64,000 nucleotides of DNA from Rhodoferax ferrireducens (GTDB lineage: Bacteria; Pseudomonadota; Gammaproteobacteria; Burkholderiales; Burkholderiaceae_C). The notes under the pieces were generated by a model, which searched no databases, was not told the DNA's origin, and worked only from the letters and a program-made list of their open reading frames with translations. The number at the start of each line of letters is the position of its first letter. The first letter of the stretch is position 1. The stretch lies in contig MTEI01000002.1 of NCBI GenBank assembly GCA_002083775.1, forward strand, positions 434,001 through 498,000, written 5' to 3'. A program made the translations under genes and the position numbers. Shown piece after piece: positions 24,296 to 32,917 of this stretch.

Positions 24296-26998
24296 ATGTC
24301 AGCACAACCCGACAACCGCGCCGCCATCGATGCGGACAGCCTGGAAACCCGCGAATGGATGGACGCGCTAAGCGCCGTCATCGAGAGCGAGGGGCCCGAA
24401 CGTGCCCACTTCCTATTGGAACAACTGCTGGAGCACGCCCGGCAAAACAGCCTGGACATGCCCTTTTCGGCCAACACCGGCTACGTCAATACCATTGAGC
24501 CCGAGCAGGAAGAACGCTGCCCCGGCAACATCGAGATCGAGGAGCGTTTGCGCGCCTACATGCGCTGGAATGCCATGGCGATGGTGGTCAAGGCCAACCG
24601 CCATCACCCTGAAGATGGTGGGGATTTGGGCGGGCATATTGGCTCTTTTGCCTCATTGGCACACATGTTTGGCGCGGGTTTCAACCACTTCTGGCATGCC
24701 GAGAGCAAAGACCACGGCGGCGACTGCCTCTATATACAAGGCCATGTGGCACCCGGCGTGTATGCCCGCGCGTACCTGGAAGGCCGTCTTTCTGAAGAGC
24801 AGTTGCTGCATTTCCGCCAGGAAACCGGTGGCAAGGGCTTGTCGAGCTACCCGCACCCCAAGTTGATGCCCGAGTTCTGGCAATTCCCAACCGTGAGCAT
24901 GGGCCTGGGGCCACTGATGGCCATTTACCAGGCGCGGTTTTTGAAATACCTGCACGCCCGTGGCATCGCCAACACCGAAAGCCGCAAAGTGTGGGTGTTT
25001 TGCGGCGACGGCGAGATGGACGAGGTGGAAAGCCTGGGTGCCATCGGTGTCGCTGCCCGCGAAAAGCTCGACAACCTTGTCTTCGTCATCAACTGCAACC
25101 TGCAGCGTCTGGATGGCCCGGTTCGTGGCAATGGCAAGATCGTCCAGGAACTGGAGGCCGACTTTCGCGGTGCAGGGTGGAACGTGATCAAACTCTTGTG
25201 GGGCGGCAACTGGGACCCGCTGCTGGCGCGCGACAAGGACGGTGCCCTGCGCAAGGTGATGATGGACACGCTGGATGGCGACTACCAAGCATTCAAGGCC
25301 AACGACGGCGCCTTTGTGCGCAAGAACTTCTTTGGCCGCTCGGCCGCTACCGCCAAGATGGTGGAAAAGATGAGCGACGACGACATCTGGGCTTTGCGCC
25401 GTGGTGGCCACGACCCGCAAAAGGTCTACGCCGCCTACCACGCCGCAGTGAACCACAAGGGCCAGCCAACCGTGCTGCTGATCAAGACCGTCAAGGGTTT
25501 TGGCATGGGCAAAAGTGGCGAGGGCAAAAACAACGTGCACCAGACCAAAAAGCTCACCGACGACGACATCCGCGTCTTCCGTGACCGCTTCAACATCCCG
25601 ATCCCCGACAGCCAGCTGGCGGACCTGCCGTTTTACAAGCCAGCCGACGACACGCCCGAGATGAAGTACCTGCACGCGCGACGCCAGGCGCTGGGTGGCT
25701 ACCTGCCGCACCGCCGCACCCAGGCAGACGAATCGTTCACCGTGCCATCCATCGAGACCTTCAAGAGCGTGATGGAGCCAACTGCACCTGGGCGCGAGAT
25801 TTCCACCACCCAAGCCTATGTCCGTTTCATCACCCAGCTGCTGCGTGACCAGGCACTGGGCCCGCGTGTGGTGCCAATCCTGGTGGACGAGGCCCGCACC
25901 TTTGGTATGGAAGGCTTGTTCCGCCAGATTGGCATCTACAACCCGGCTGGCCAGCAATACACCCCGGTCGATAAAGACCAGGTGATGTATTACAAGGAAG
26001 ACGTCAAGGGCCAGATCCTGCAGGAAGGCATCAACGAAGCCGGCGGCATGGCCAGCTGGATTGCGGCGGCCACCAGCTATTCAACAAGCAACCGCATCAT
26101 GGTGCCGTTTTACGTTTATTACTCGATGTTCGGTTTCCAGCGCATTGGCGATTTGGCCTGGGCAGCGGGTGACATGCAGGCGCGCGGCTTTTTGCTGGGC
26201 GGCACCAGCGGGCGCACTACGCTCAACGGCGAAGGCCTGCAGCACGAAGACGGCCACAGCCACATTCTGGCGGGCACCATTCCCAACTGCATCAGTTACG
26301 ACCCGACCTTTGCGCATGAGGTCGGCATCATCCTGCACCACGGCTTGAAACGCATGGTGGAGAAGCAGGACAACGTCTTCTATTACCTGACCCTGCTCAA
26401 CGAAAACTACGCCATGCCCGGCCTGACCGAAGGCACCGAAGAGCAAATCATCAAAGGCATGTACCTGTGCAAACCCGGTGTGGAAGGTGTTGCCAACCCG
26501 CGCGTGCAGCTGCTGGGCTCGGGTACCATCCTGCGTGAGAGTTTTGTCGCGCAAAAGCTGCTGGCGGTGGACTGGGGCGTGACGGCCGATGTGTGGAGCT
26601 GCCCCAGCTTCAACGAACTTGCGCGCGACGGCATGGCCGCCGAGCGGCACAACCTGCTGCACCCGACCGACACCCCGGTGTTGCCGTTTGTGGCCCAGCA
26701 GTTGCAGGACCACAGCGGCCCGGTGGTGGCTTCCACCGACTACATCAAGGCTTATGCCGAACAGATTCGCGCCTACATGCCAGCGGGGCGCGTTTACAAG
26801 GTGCTGGGCACCGACGGCTTTGGCCGCAGCGATTTCCGCTCCAAATTGCGTGAGCACTTCGAGATCAACCGCTACTACATCGTGGTGGCGGCACTCAAGG
26901 CGCTCAGCGAAGACGGCACCGTGCCGGTGGCGCGTGTGGCCGAGGCCATTGCCAAATACGGCATCGATGTTGACAAGGTCAACCCGCTGTACGCATGA
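24296..26998 (+). CDS. aceE: Pyruvate dehydrogenase E1 component (homodimeric type)
   Basis: AceE decarboxylates pyruvate with thiamine diphosphate and acetylates the lipoyl groups of AceF. At 900 residues it matches the single-chain bacterial E1. The thiamine-binding motif lies near residue 237 (CGDGEMDEVESLG...NCNLQRLDGPVRGNGKI). The sequences HEDGHSHILAGTIPNC and YYLTLLNENYAMPG also fit the family. The ATG at 24296 has a strong AGGAG ribosome site 8 bases upstream; a TTG 93 bases earlier is rejected. First gene of aceE-aceF-lpdA; a family B palindrome sits between aceE and aceF. Confidence 0.98.
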   Translation: MSAQPDNRAAIDADSLETREWMDALSAVIESEGPERAHFLLEQLLEHARQNSLDMPFSANTGYVNTIEPEQEERCPGNIEIEERLRAYMRWNAMAMVVKANRHHPEDGGDLGGHIGSFASLAHMFGAGFNHFWHAESKDHGGDCLYIQGHVAPGVYARAYLEGRLSEEQLLHFRQETGGKGLSSYPHPKLMPEFWQFPTVSMGLGPLMAIYQARFLKYLHARGIANTESRKVWVFCGDGEMDEVESLGAIGVAAREKLDNLVFVINCNLQRLDGPVRGNGKIVQELEADFRGAGWNVIKLLWGGNWDPLLARDKDGALRKVMMDTLDGDYQAFKANDGAFVRKNFFGRSAATAKMVEKMSDDDIWALRRGGHDPQKVYAAYHAAVNHKGQPTVLLIKTVKGFGMGKSGEGKNNVHQTKKLTDDDIRVFRDRFNIPIPDSQLADLPFYKPADDTPEMKYLHARRQALGGYLPHRRTQADESFTVPSIETFKSVMEPTAPGREISTTQAYVRFITQLLRDQALGPRVVPILVDEARTFGMEGLFRQIGIYNPAGQQYTPVDKDQVMYYKEDVKGQILQEGINEAGGMASWIAAATSYSTSNRIMVPFYVYYSMFGFQRIGDLAWAAGDMQARGFLLGGTSGRTTLNGEGLQHEDGHSHILAGTIPNCISYDPTFAHEVGIILHHGLKRMVEKQDNVFYYLTLLNENYAMPGLTEGTEEQIIKGMYLCKPGVEGVANPRVQLLGSGTILRESFVAQKLLAVDWGVTADVWSCPSFNELARDGMAAERHNLLHPTDTPVLPFVAQQLQDHSGPVVASTDYIKAYAEQIRAYMPAGRVYKVLGTDGFGRSDFRSKLREHFEINRYYIVVAALKALSEDGTVPVARVAEAIAKYGIDVDKVNPLYA

Positions 26999-27018
26999 GT
27001 TTGGACGGCATAGTGAAT

Positions 27019-27072
27019 GTCATGCCGGACTTGATCCGGCATCCATGGATTGCGGGTCAAGCCCGCAATGAC
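27019..27072. repeat. Family B palindromic element between aceE and aceF
   Basis: The 54-bp element consists of two small hairpins, GTCATGCCGGACTTGATCCG-GC and TTGCGGGTCAAGCCCGCAAT-GAC, joined by ATCCATGGA. Its outer GTCAT/ATGAC ends are inverted repeats. It is the compact form of the element at 10040-10128 in mfd, with the two arms abutting. In the aceE-aceF mRNA it could fold and affect stability or relative expression. Confidence 0.85.
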
Positions 27073-27108
27073 TGCGCTGTGATTCCCGATTGAATATGGA
27101 GACACAAC

Positions 27109-28947
27109 ATGGCAATTATTGAAATTCAAGTGCCCGACATCGGTGACTTCGACGAAGTAACGGTGATCGAGCTGCTGGTGAAGCCCGGCGACACGGTGCG
27201 CGCGGAGCAATCCCTGCTGACGGTGGAATCTGACAAAGCCTCGATGGAAATTCCGTCGAGCCACGCTGGGGTGGTGAAAGAGCTGAAAGTTGCGCTGGGC
27301 GACAAGGTAAAACAAGGCTCGCTGGTGCTGCTTTTGGAAGCCGCAGACGAAACATCAGCATCAAATCCGGCTCCAGCCGAAGCGGAACAAGGGCAGGCTG
27401 CTACATCCGCTGCTACATCCGCTGTAACAGTAGCTGCCGCCGCACCCGCTGAAGTGCCAAATGTGCCTGCAGCCCCCGTCGAACAAGCGCCAAGTGCTCC
27501 TGATTCCGTAGTTAGTAGCCTGGTGGAAGTGCGCGTGCCCGACATTGGTGACTTCAAGGATGTGACGGTGATCGAGGTCATGGTCAAGGTTGGCGACAGC
27601 ATCAAACTGGAGCAAAGCCTGATCACCGTCGAGTCAGACAAGGCATCGATGGAAATCCCCTCGGGCGCTGCTGGCGTGGTGCAGGAACTCAAGGTCAAGC
27701 TGGGCGACGTGGTCAATATCGGCGACTTGCTGCTGATTTTGCAGGGCGCTGCGCCTGCTGTTGCCACCGCACCCGCTGCTACAGCAGTGGTTGCAGGCGC
27801 TGAGGCAGCGGTGAGAGCAACCACTGAACTTTCTACGTCAAATCAGGCTCAAGCCCCTATCAATCAAGGGCAGGCAGCTACAACTACTGCAGCTGCTCAT
27901 CCTTCAACTGCCGCTGCAGTTGGGGTGCCAGCCGCAGCGTTGGCAGCCCCCGCGCATAACCCGACCACCGTGCCGCTGGGCCTGCCGCACGCGTCGCCCT
28001 CCGTGCGCAAATTTGCCCGCGAGCTGGGTGTGCCACTGGCCGAGGTCAAAGGCTCCGGCCTGAAGGGTCGTATCACCGACGCCGACGTGCAAGCTTTCAC
28101 CCGCTCGGTCATGGGCGCTGCAGTGCAAACCAGCGCCATTGCCGCCAGCCAGGCCGCGCAGGTGGCGCAAGCAGTGCAAGCCGCCAAGTCAGCCAGCGGT
28201 GGCGACGGTGCCGGGCTGGGCCTGATCCCGTGGCCGAAGGTCGACTTTGCCAAGTTCGGACTCATCGAGCGCAAGGAGATGAGCCGCATCAAAAAGATCA
28301 GCGGTGCCAACCTGCTGCGCAACGCCATCATGATTCCGGCCGTCACCAACCATGACGACGCCGACATCACCGACCTGGAAGCGTTCCGCGTGGCCACGAA
28401 CAAGGAAAACGAGAAGTCGGGCGTCAAGGTGACGATGCTGGCTTTCCTGATCAAAGCCTGCGTGGCCGCCCTGAAAAAGTTCCCCGACTTCAACAGCAGC
28501 CTGGACGGCGACGCGCTGATCTACAAGCAGTATTTCCACATCGGTTTTGCCGCCGACACACCCAACGGCCTGATGGTGCCGGTGATCAAGGATGCCGACA
28601 AAAAAGGCATCTACCAGATCAGCGCCGAGATGAGCGAACTGGCCAAAAAAGCCCGCGACGGCAAGCTCAGTCCGGCCGAGATGACCGGTGCCTGCTTCAC
28701 CATCAGCAGCCTGGGCGGCATCGGTGGCAGGTATTTCACCCCGATCATCAACGCCCCCGAGGTGGCGATTCTGGGTGTCTGCCGCTCCACCATCGAGCCA
28801 GTCTGGGACGGCCAGGCCTTCCAGCCACGCCTGATGCTGCCCTTGAGCCTGACCTGGGACCACCGCGTGATTGACGGCGCAGCCGCCGCGCGCTTCAACG
28901 TCTATCTGGGCCAGATCCTGGGTGATTTCCGGAGAGTTTTGCTCTAA
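27109..28947 (+). CDS. aceF: Pyruvate dehydrogenase E2, dihydrolipoamide acetyltransferase
   Basis: E2 forms the core of the pyruvate dehydrogenase complex and passes acetyl groups to CoA. The protein has 612 residues with two lipoyl domains (lipoyl lysines K43 and K178, both in ESDKASMEIPS), a peripheral-subunit-binding domain (about 288-325, SPSVRKFARELGVPLAEV) and a C-terminal catalytic domain ending in TWDHRVIDGA with the active histidine. The two Ala/Pro linkers (about 85-130 and 225-285) each contain a family A repeat translated as SNPAPAEAEQGQAAT and SNQAQAPINQGQAAT. GGAG precedes ATG 27109. Confidence 0.97.
   Translation: MAIIEIQVPDIGDFDEVTVIELLVKPGDTVRAEQSLLTVESDKASMEIPSSHAGVVKELKVALGDKVKQGSLVLLLEAADETSASNPAPAEAEQGQAATSAATSAVTVAAAAPAEVPNVPAAPVEQAPSAPDSVVSSLVEVRVPDIGDFKDVTVIEVMVKVGDSIKLEQSLITVESDKASMEIPSGAAGVVQELKVKLGDVVNIGDLLLILQGAAPAVATAPAATAVVAGAEAAVRATTELSTSNQAQAPINQGQAATTTAAAHPSTAAAVGVPAAALAAPAHNPTTVPLGLPHASPSVRKFARELGVPLAEVKGSGLKGRITDADVQAFTRSVMGAAVQTSAIAASQAAQVAQAVQAAKSASGGDGAGLGLIPWPKVDFAKFGLIERKEMSRIKKISGANLLRNAIMIPAVTNHDDADITDLEAFRVATNKENEKSGVKVTMLAFLIKACVAALKKFPDFNSSLDGDALIYKQYFHIGFAADTPNGLMVPVIKDADKKGIYQISAEMSELAKKARDGKLSPAEMTGACFTISSLGGIGGRYFTPIINAPEVAILGVCRSTIEPVWDGQAFQPRLMLPLSLTWDHRVIDGAAAARFNVYLGQILGDFRRVLL
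27361..27405 (+). repeat. Family A-like copy in first AceF linker
   Basis: TCAAATCCGGCTCCAGCCGA and CAAGGGCAGGCTGCTACA align with family A (GGCTCTAGCCC...AAGGGCTAGCAGCTA). Translated in frame as SNPAPAEAEQGQAAT. The inner stem is degraded here, so assignment rests mainly on similarity to the copies at 27838 and 29473. Confidence 0.55.
27838..27884 (+). repeat. Family A copy in second AceF linker
   Basis: TCAAATCAGGCTCAAGCCCC, then ATCAATCAAGGGCAGGCAGC and TACA. AGCCC and AAGGGC arms are intact, as in intergenic copies. It is read in the same frame as the first linker copy, giving SNQAQAPINQGQAAT. AAT and GGG codons stand out against the local GC-rich codon use. Confidence 0.7.
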
Positions 28948-28993
28948 CTCCCGGAGCCAACCCCACCTTGACGATGCAATTCCATGACAGCGC

Positions 28994-29127
28994 CTAGCGG
29001 CGTGCGTTGGGCATCTGACGCAGCGTGGACTTGGGGTTTTGCCAAATCAAGGAGGGGGTTTTGGGCGCAGCCCAAAACGGGGGACAGCCGCGGAGTTGGA
29101 TGGCCAACGCGCGCTGCGGGTTAAAAC
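28994..29127 (+). repeat. Family C element upstream of lpdA
   Basis: This 134-bp element runs from CTAGCGGCGTGCGTTGGG to GCGGGTTAAAAC in the aceF-lpdA gap. It matches the reverse complement of 40001-40135 at roughly 80-85 % by eye. Its core is a perfect 9-bp hairpin, GTTTTGGGC-GCA-GCCCAAAAC (29058-29078). The other copy has GCTTGGGGC-GCA-GCCCCAAGC, so two stem pairs differ by changes on both sides. No ORF is evident in it. Confidence 0.9.
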
Positions 29128-29187
29128 CAAAGCACACAAAAGCACAGGCATAACGCACAGTTATTTCAGATCACAGAAAGAACCAAC

Positions 29188-31059
29188 ATGGCACTGATCG
29201 ATATCTACGTCCCCGACATCGGCGATTTTTCCGAGGTCACGGTGATCGAATTGCTCGTCAAACCCGGCGACAGCGTCAAGGCCGACCAGAGCCTGATCAC
29301 GGTGGAGTCCGACAAAGCCTCAATGGAAATCCCCAGCAGCCACGCCGGGGTCGTGAAAGAACTCAAGATCAAGCTCGGCGACCAAGTCTCCAAAGGCTCA
29401 CTGCTGCTGGCGCTGCAAGCAGCTGAGGAGGGCGCAACACCGGCACCTACCGCACCGGCTGAGGAATCCAAGCTAAATCCGCCTCCAGCCCAACTAGAAC
29501 AAGGGCTAGCAGCTACACAAACAGCAGTGAAGCAAACCCCTGTCGCGACCCCTGCCGCCGCAAGTTCTGCCGGCACAGCTGATCTGGACTGCGACCTGCT
29601 GGTGCTGGGTGGCGGCCCCGGCGGCTACAGCGCTGCCTTTCGCGCCGCAGACCTGGGCCTGAAAGTCATCATGGTCGAGCGCTACGCCCAACTCGGGGGC
29701 GTGTGCCTGAACGTCGGTTGCATTCCGTCCAAAGCGCTGTTACATGTGGCAGCGGTCATGGACGAAGTCAGCCACCTTGCAGCCTTGGGTGTCGATTTTG
29801 GCAAACCCACTGTCAACATCGACCAACTGCGCGGCCACAAAGAAAAGGTGATCGCCAAACTCACCGGCGGCCTGGGCGCCATGGCCAAGATGCGCAAAGT
29901 GACCATCGTGCGAGGTTACGGCGCCTTTGCTGGCCCGAACCACGTCGAGGTCGAAGAAACCAGCGGTAGCGGTCAGGACAAAACCGGCAGCAAAAAGGTC
30001 ATCGCCTTTAAAAATGCCATCATCGCCGCCGGCAGCCAGGCGGTGCGCTTGCCATTCATGCCCAACGACCCGCGCGTGGTCGACAGCACCGGCGCGCTGG
30101 CCCTGAAAGACGTGCCCAAACGCATGCTGATCCTCGGCGGCGGCATCATTGGCCTGGAAATGGGCACGGTGTACAGCACGCTCGGCGCGCGTCTGGACGT
30201 GGTCGAAATGCTCGACGGCCTGATGCAAGGCGCGGACCGCGACCTGGTCAAGATCTGGCAGAAGATGAACGCGCCGCGGTTTGACAACATCATGTTGAAG
30301 ACCAAAACCGTCGCCGCAGAAGCCACCCCAGAAGGCATCAAGGTCACTTTTGCCGCGGCAGAAGAGGGCGTGAAAGTGCCCGAACCACAAACCTACGACC
30401 TGGTGTTGCAAGCCGTGGGCCGCACACCCAACGGCAAAAAGATCGCAGCCGACAAAGCCGGCGTGGCGGTGACAGATCGCGGCTTCATCAACGTTGACAT
30501 CCAGATGCGCACCAACATCTCCCACATCTTTGCGATTGGCGACGTGGTCGGCCAGCCGATGTTGGCGCACAAGGCGGTGCATGAGGCGCATGTGGCGGCC
30601 GAAGTGATTGCCGGTGAATTGCAGGGCAACAAGGAACTGGCTGCTGCCGCGTTCAACGCCCGCGTCATCCCCAGCGTGGCCTACACCGACCCCGAAGTGG
30701 CCTGGGTCGGCCTGACCGAAGACCAGGCCAAGGCGCAAGGCATCAAGGTTAAAAAGGGCCTGTTCCCCTGGGCCGCCTCAGGCCGTGCCATCGCCAATGG
30801 CCGAGACGAAGGCGTCACCAAGCTGCTGTTCGATGATTCGCCCGAAGCCCACGGTCACGGCAAGATCCTTGGCGGCGGCATGGTCGGCACGCATGCGGGT
30901 GACATGATTGGTGAGGTAGCGCTGGCGATTGAAATGGGCGCGGATGCCATCGACATCGGCAAGACCATCCACCCGCACCCGACACTGGGTGAATCCATCG
31001 GCATGGCGGCTGAGATTGCGCATGGCAGTTGCACCGACGTACCGCCAGCGCGCAAGTGA
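29188..31059 (+). CDS. lpdA: Dihydrolipoamide dehydrogenase (PDH E3) with N-terminal lipoyl domain
   Basis: E3 reoxidises the dihydrolipoyl groups of E2 with FAD and NAD+. The 623 residues include an extra N-terminal lipoyl domain (1-80, lipoyl lysine K43 in ESDKASMEIPS), an Ala/Pro linker and then a standard E3: FAD site LGGGPGGYSAAFRAADLG, redox disulfide C173/C178 (GGVCLNVGCIPSK), NAD motif LGGGIIGLEMGTVY and C-terminal HPHPTLGES with the catalytic histidine. Lipoyl-bearing E3 is known from Neisseria and other betaproteobacteria. The linker holds a family A repeat (LNPPPAQLEQGLAAT). A strong terminator follows at 31095. Confidence 0.97.
   Translation: MALIDIYVPDIGDFSEVTVIELLVKPGDSVKADQSLITVESDKASMEIPSSHAGVVKELKIKLGDQVSKGSLLLALQAAEEGATPAPTAPAEESKLNPPPAQLEQGLAATQTAVKQTPVATPAAASSAGTADLDCDLLVLGGGPGGYSAAFRAADLGLKVIMVERYAQLGGVCLNVGCIPSKALLHVAAVMDEVSHLAALGVDFGKPTVNIDQLRGHKEKVIAKLTGGLGAMAKMRKVTIVRGYGAFAGPNHVEVEETSGSGQDKTGSKKVIAFKNAIIAAGSQAVRLPFMPNDPRVVDSTGALALKDVPKRMLILGGGIIGLEMGTVYSTLGARLDVVEMLDGLMQGADRDLVKIWQKMNAPRFDNIMLKTKTVAAEATPEGIKVTFAAAEEGVKVPEPQTYDLVLQAVGRTPNGKKIAADKAGVAVTDRGFINVDIQMRTNISHIFAIGDVVGQPMLAHKAVHEAHVAAEVIAGELQGNKELAAAAFNARVIPSVAYTDPEVAWVGLTEDQAKAQGIKVKKGLFPWAASGRAIANGRDEGVTKLLFDDSPEAHGHGKILGGGMVGTHAGDMIGEVALAIEMGADAIDIGKTIHPHPTLGESIGMAAEIAHGSCTDVPPARK
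29473..29518 (+). repeat. Family A copy in LpdA linker
   Basis: CTAAATCCGCCTCCAGCCCA, then ACTAGAACAAGGGCTAGCAG and CTACA. It contains the AAGGGCTAGCAGCTA end typical of intergenic copies. It is translated in the same frame as the AceF copies, giving LNPPPAQLEQGLAAT. Confidence 0.7.
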
Positions 31060-31094
31060 GTTGACCGCCTGACAAAGCTACTAACTCAGTAGCT

Positions 31095-31132
31095 AGCCGC
31101 GCTCATCCGATAAGGGCTGCGCGGCTTTTTTA
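31095..31132 (+). terminator. Rho-independent terminator of the aceE-aceF-lpdA operon
   Basis: AGCCGCGC, a 16-base loop, and GCGCGGCT form a perfect 8-bp stem followed by a T-run of six. It lies 36 bases after the lpdA stop. The loop sequence ATAAGGGCT recalls family A. Confidence 0.87.
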
Positions 31133-31195
31133 TGGCTAAGCTTGGGTTGTCTAGTGATTCGCCGGTCGGAGGGATCAGACTGCCAACCCTCAGGG

Positions 31196-31217
31196 CATCC
31201 ATCCATCCGTCCATCCG
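31196..31217 (+). repeat. Short tetranucleotide (ATCC-type) repeat
   Basis: GCATCCATCCATCCGTCCAT and CC: about five imperfect 4-base units in the gap between the PDH terminator and the PadR regulator gene. Too short to infer phase variation. Confidence 0.5.
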
Positions 31218-31286
31218 TTTGCGCCTGATGGAGGGTGTCTTTGTAAACCTGGTGTAAAGCCGTGATTTTGCCTTAATTAGACTGTA

Positions 31287-31313
31287 TTTAGATATATCAT
31301 ATGTACATCTAAA
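31287..31313. promoter_or_regulatory. Palindromic operator candidate of the PadR/YqjI-like gene
   Basis: TTTAGAT-N13-ATCTAAA with central CATATG makes a 27-bp near-perfect palindrome, ending 15 bases before the start codon. PadR-family repressors bind AT-rich palindromes of this kind at their own promoters, so this is a likely autoregulatory site. Its position overlaps where the promoter should be. Confidence 0.65.
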
Positions 31314-31328
31314 CAAAGTGAGCTACTC

Positions 31329-31928
31329 ATGCAACACCATTCCAGACATTTCAACTACCAAATGCGATCCACAGAGCACGGCGAGGGCCTCGGCGGCGGG
31401 CGGGGTGCGAGACACGGCGAAGGTTTTCCCGGTCGCCGTGGCGGCGGTGAACGCGGTCGTGGCCGCATCTTCAGCCATGGGGGCCTGCGCTTCGTCTTGC
31501 TGCATCTGATCGGCGAAAAGCCCAGCCATGGCTACGAACTGATCAAGCTGATCGAAGACCGGCTTGACGGCAGCTACAGCCCGAGCCCCGGCACCGTCTA
31601 TCCGACCCTGACCCTGTTGGAAGAGCAGGGCTACCTGCAAAGCGAAAGCGCAGAGGCGGGTGGGCGCAAAAGCTACGCCATCACTGACGCGGGCCAGGTC
31701 TTCCTCGAAGAAAATCGCGCTCTGGCGGACACCATGCTGGCCCGCATGAACGGCAGTGTGGACAACCCGGGTGCCCGAGGTGGCAAGCCGCCGCAAGTGA
31801 TGCGCGCCGTCGAGAACCTGAAACTGGCGATGCGCCTGCGTTTGTCTGGCGAGGCGCTGTCGCCCGAGCAGGCCAACGCATTTGCCGCTGTGCTGGACCA
31901 TGCTGCCCAGCAACTAGAGCAGATCTGA
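31329..31928 (+). CDS. PadR-family transcriptional regulator, YqjI-like
   Basis: A 199-residue PadR regulator. Residues 1-48 form a low-complexity His/Gly/Arg-rich tail (RHGEGFPGRRGGGERGRGR), then a winged helix with SHGGLRFVLLHLIGEKPSHG and SPSPGTVYPTLTLLEEQGYL, and a helical C-terminal part. The layout resembles E. coli YqjI, a nickel-responsive repressor of the ferric reductase gene yqjH. Unlike what I recall of E. coli YqjI, no cysteine is present here, so metal binding, if any, would rely on histidines. No siderophore-reductase gene is adjacent. A palindrome just upstream suggests autorepression. Family certain; metal response is inference. Confidence 0.85.
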   Translation: MQHHSRHFNYQMRSTEHGEGLGGGRGARHGEGFPGRRGGGERGRGRIFSHGGLRFVLLHLIGEKPSHGYELIKLIEDRLDGSYSPSPGTVYPTLTLLEEQGYLQSESAEAGGRKSYAITDAGQVFLEENRALADTMLARMNGSVDNPGARGGKPPQVMRAVENLKLAMRLRLSGEALSPEQANAFAAVLDHAAQQLEQI

Positions 31929-32089
31929 TGGCGCCTTTGCGGCGCATCTTCGCTTTGGATGGTAGCGGGTTTGTCAACCGTCTCCAGGCATCGCCGACTT
32001 TTGCCTGAAACCAGTGTGGGCCAGGTCCAGAAGGATCGGTACGGTGATCAGCGCCAGGTATGGCGCGTTACGAGGTTGGGCTTGCGCTG

Positions 32090-32689
32090 TCAGCGCAGTG
32101 TCGGCGTATAGGTATTGCCCGCGACAGGGGAGTCGTCAACAGGATAAGCCTCTTCTCCAGCCAGCACCCGCCGCGCGCCGTTGAAGCGTTTTCGCCAATA
32201 AGCCACACTCAGGCTTTCGACACGCACTTCGGCACCCGCTCTGGGGGCGTGAACAAATTTGCCGTCCCCAATGTAGATACCCACATGGCTGAAAGCACGG
32301 CGCATGGTGTTGAAGAACACCAGGTCGCCCGGTTTCAGTTCTTTGCGGTCAATTTTTTCGGTGCTGGCCGCTTGCTGTGAAGCCACCCGCGGCAAAACCA
32401 GCCCCAGTGTGTCTTGGTAAACCGTTTTGACCAGTCCGCTGCAGTCAAACCCGGTATCGACCGAAGTGCCCCCACGGCGGTAAGGCACACCCAGAAACCC
32501 GAGCGCTGTAGAAACCAACTCACCTGCCTTGGTGCCAACGGCCTGGCTGGCGGCCTGAACTTGCTGCGACGTTGGAAGGGTGATCAGCATCTGGCCCACT
32601 TCTTCGGGCGCCTCGGACGGTGTTGCATGTGCAACGCTGGCGACGATAAGGCTGAAGACAAGGGGTAAAAAACGCATGAGCGCGAGCAT
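32090..32689 (-). CDS. NlpC/P60 family cell-wall peptidase (C40)
   Basis: A 199-residue exported endopeptidase likely to cleave peptidoglycan stem peptides. It has an N-terminal signal peptide (MRFLPLVFSLIVASVAHA from the second methionine) and a C40 domain with catalytic C83 in FDCSGLVKTVY, histidine in HVGIYIGDGKFVHAP and the usual LGVPYRRGG lead-in. There is no SH3b or LysM domain. It is a stand-alone gene on the minus strand. ATG 32677 (four residues later) is an equally likely start; neither has a clear ribosome site. Confidence 0.9.
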   Translation of the reverse strand: MLALMRFLPLVFSLIVASVAHATPSEAPEEVGQMLITLPTSQQVQAASQAVGTKAGELVSTALGFLGVPYRRGGTSVDTGFDCSGLVKTVYQDTLGLVLPRVASQQAASTEKIDRKELKPGDLVFFNTMRRAFSHVGIYIGDGKFVHAPRAGAEVRVESLSVAYWRKRFNGARRVLAGEEAYPVDDSPVAGNTYTPTLR

Positions 32690-32917
32690 ACCAGCAAAAC
32701 TTCATTTGTGACAATGCTTTTACGATCAAAGTGAATTCTTGAATTGCTCCCTAACGCTTTGATTTATAAGGAGTCTTCCAAGAATCTGGCCAAATGGGAG
32801 TCACACAGACCTGAAAAATACTCGCTGCTTGTCGGGTTCAAAAGCCTTCGGTGCGCAGCAACAGAGTGTGGCCTGCGGTTTAATAGTCGCCTGTCATCTG
32901 ATTTTTGAAGGACGCTT

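Noticed and set aside
31086-31316. 76-codon minus-strand frame between lpdA and the PadR gene
   Set aside because: Runs through the PDH terminator, the ATCC repeat and the PadR operator; no ribosome site and no recognisable protein features.
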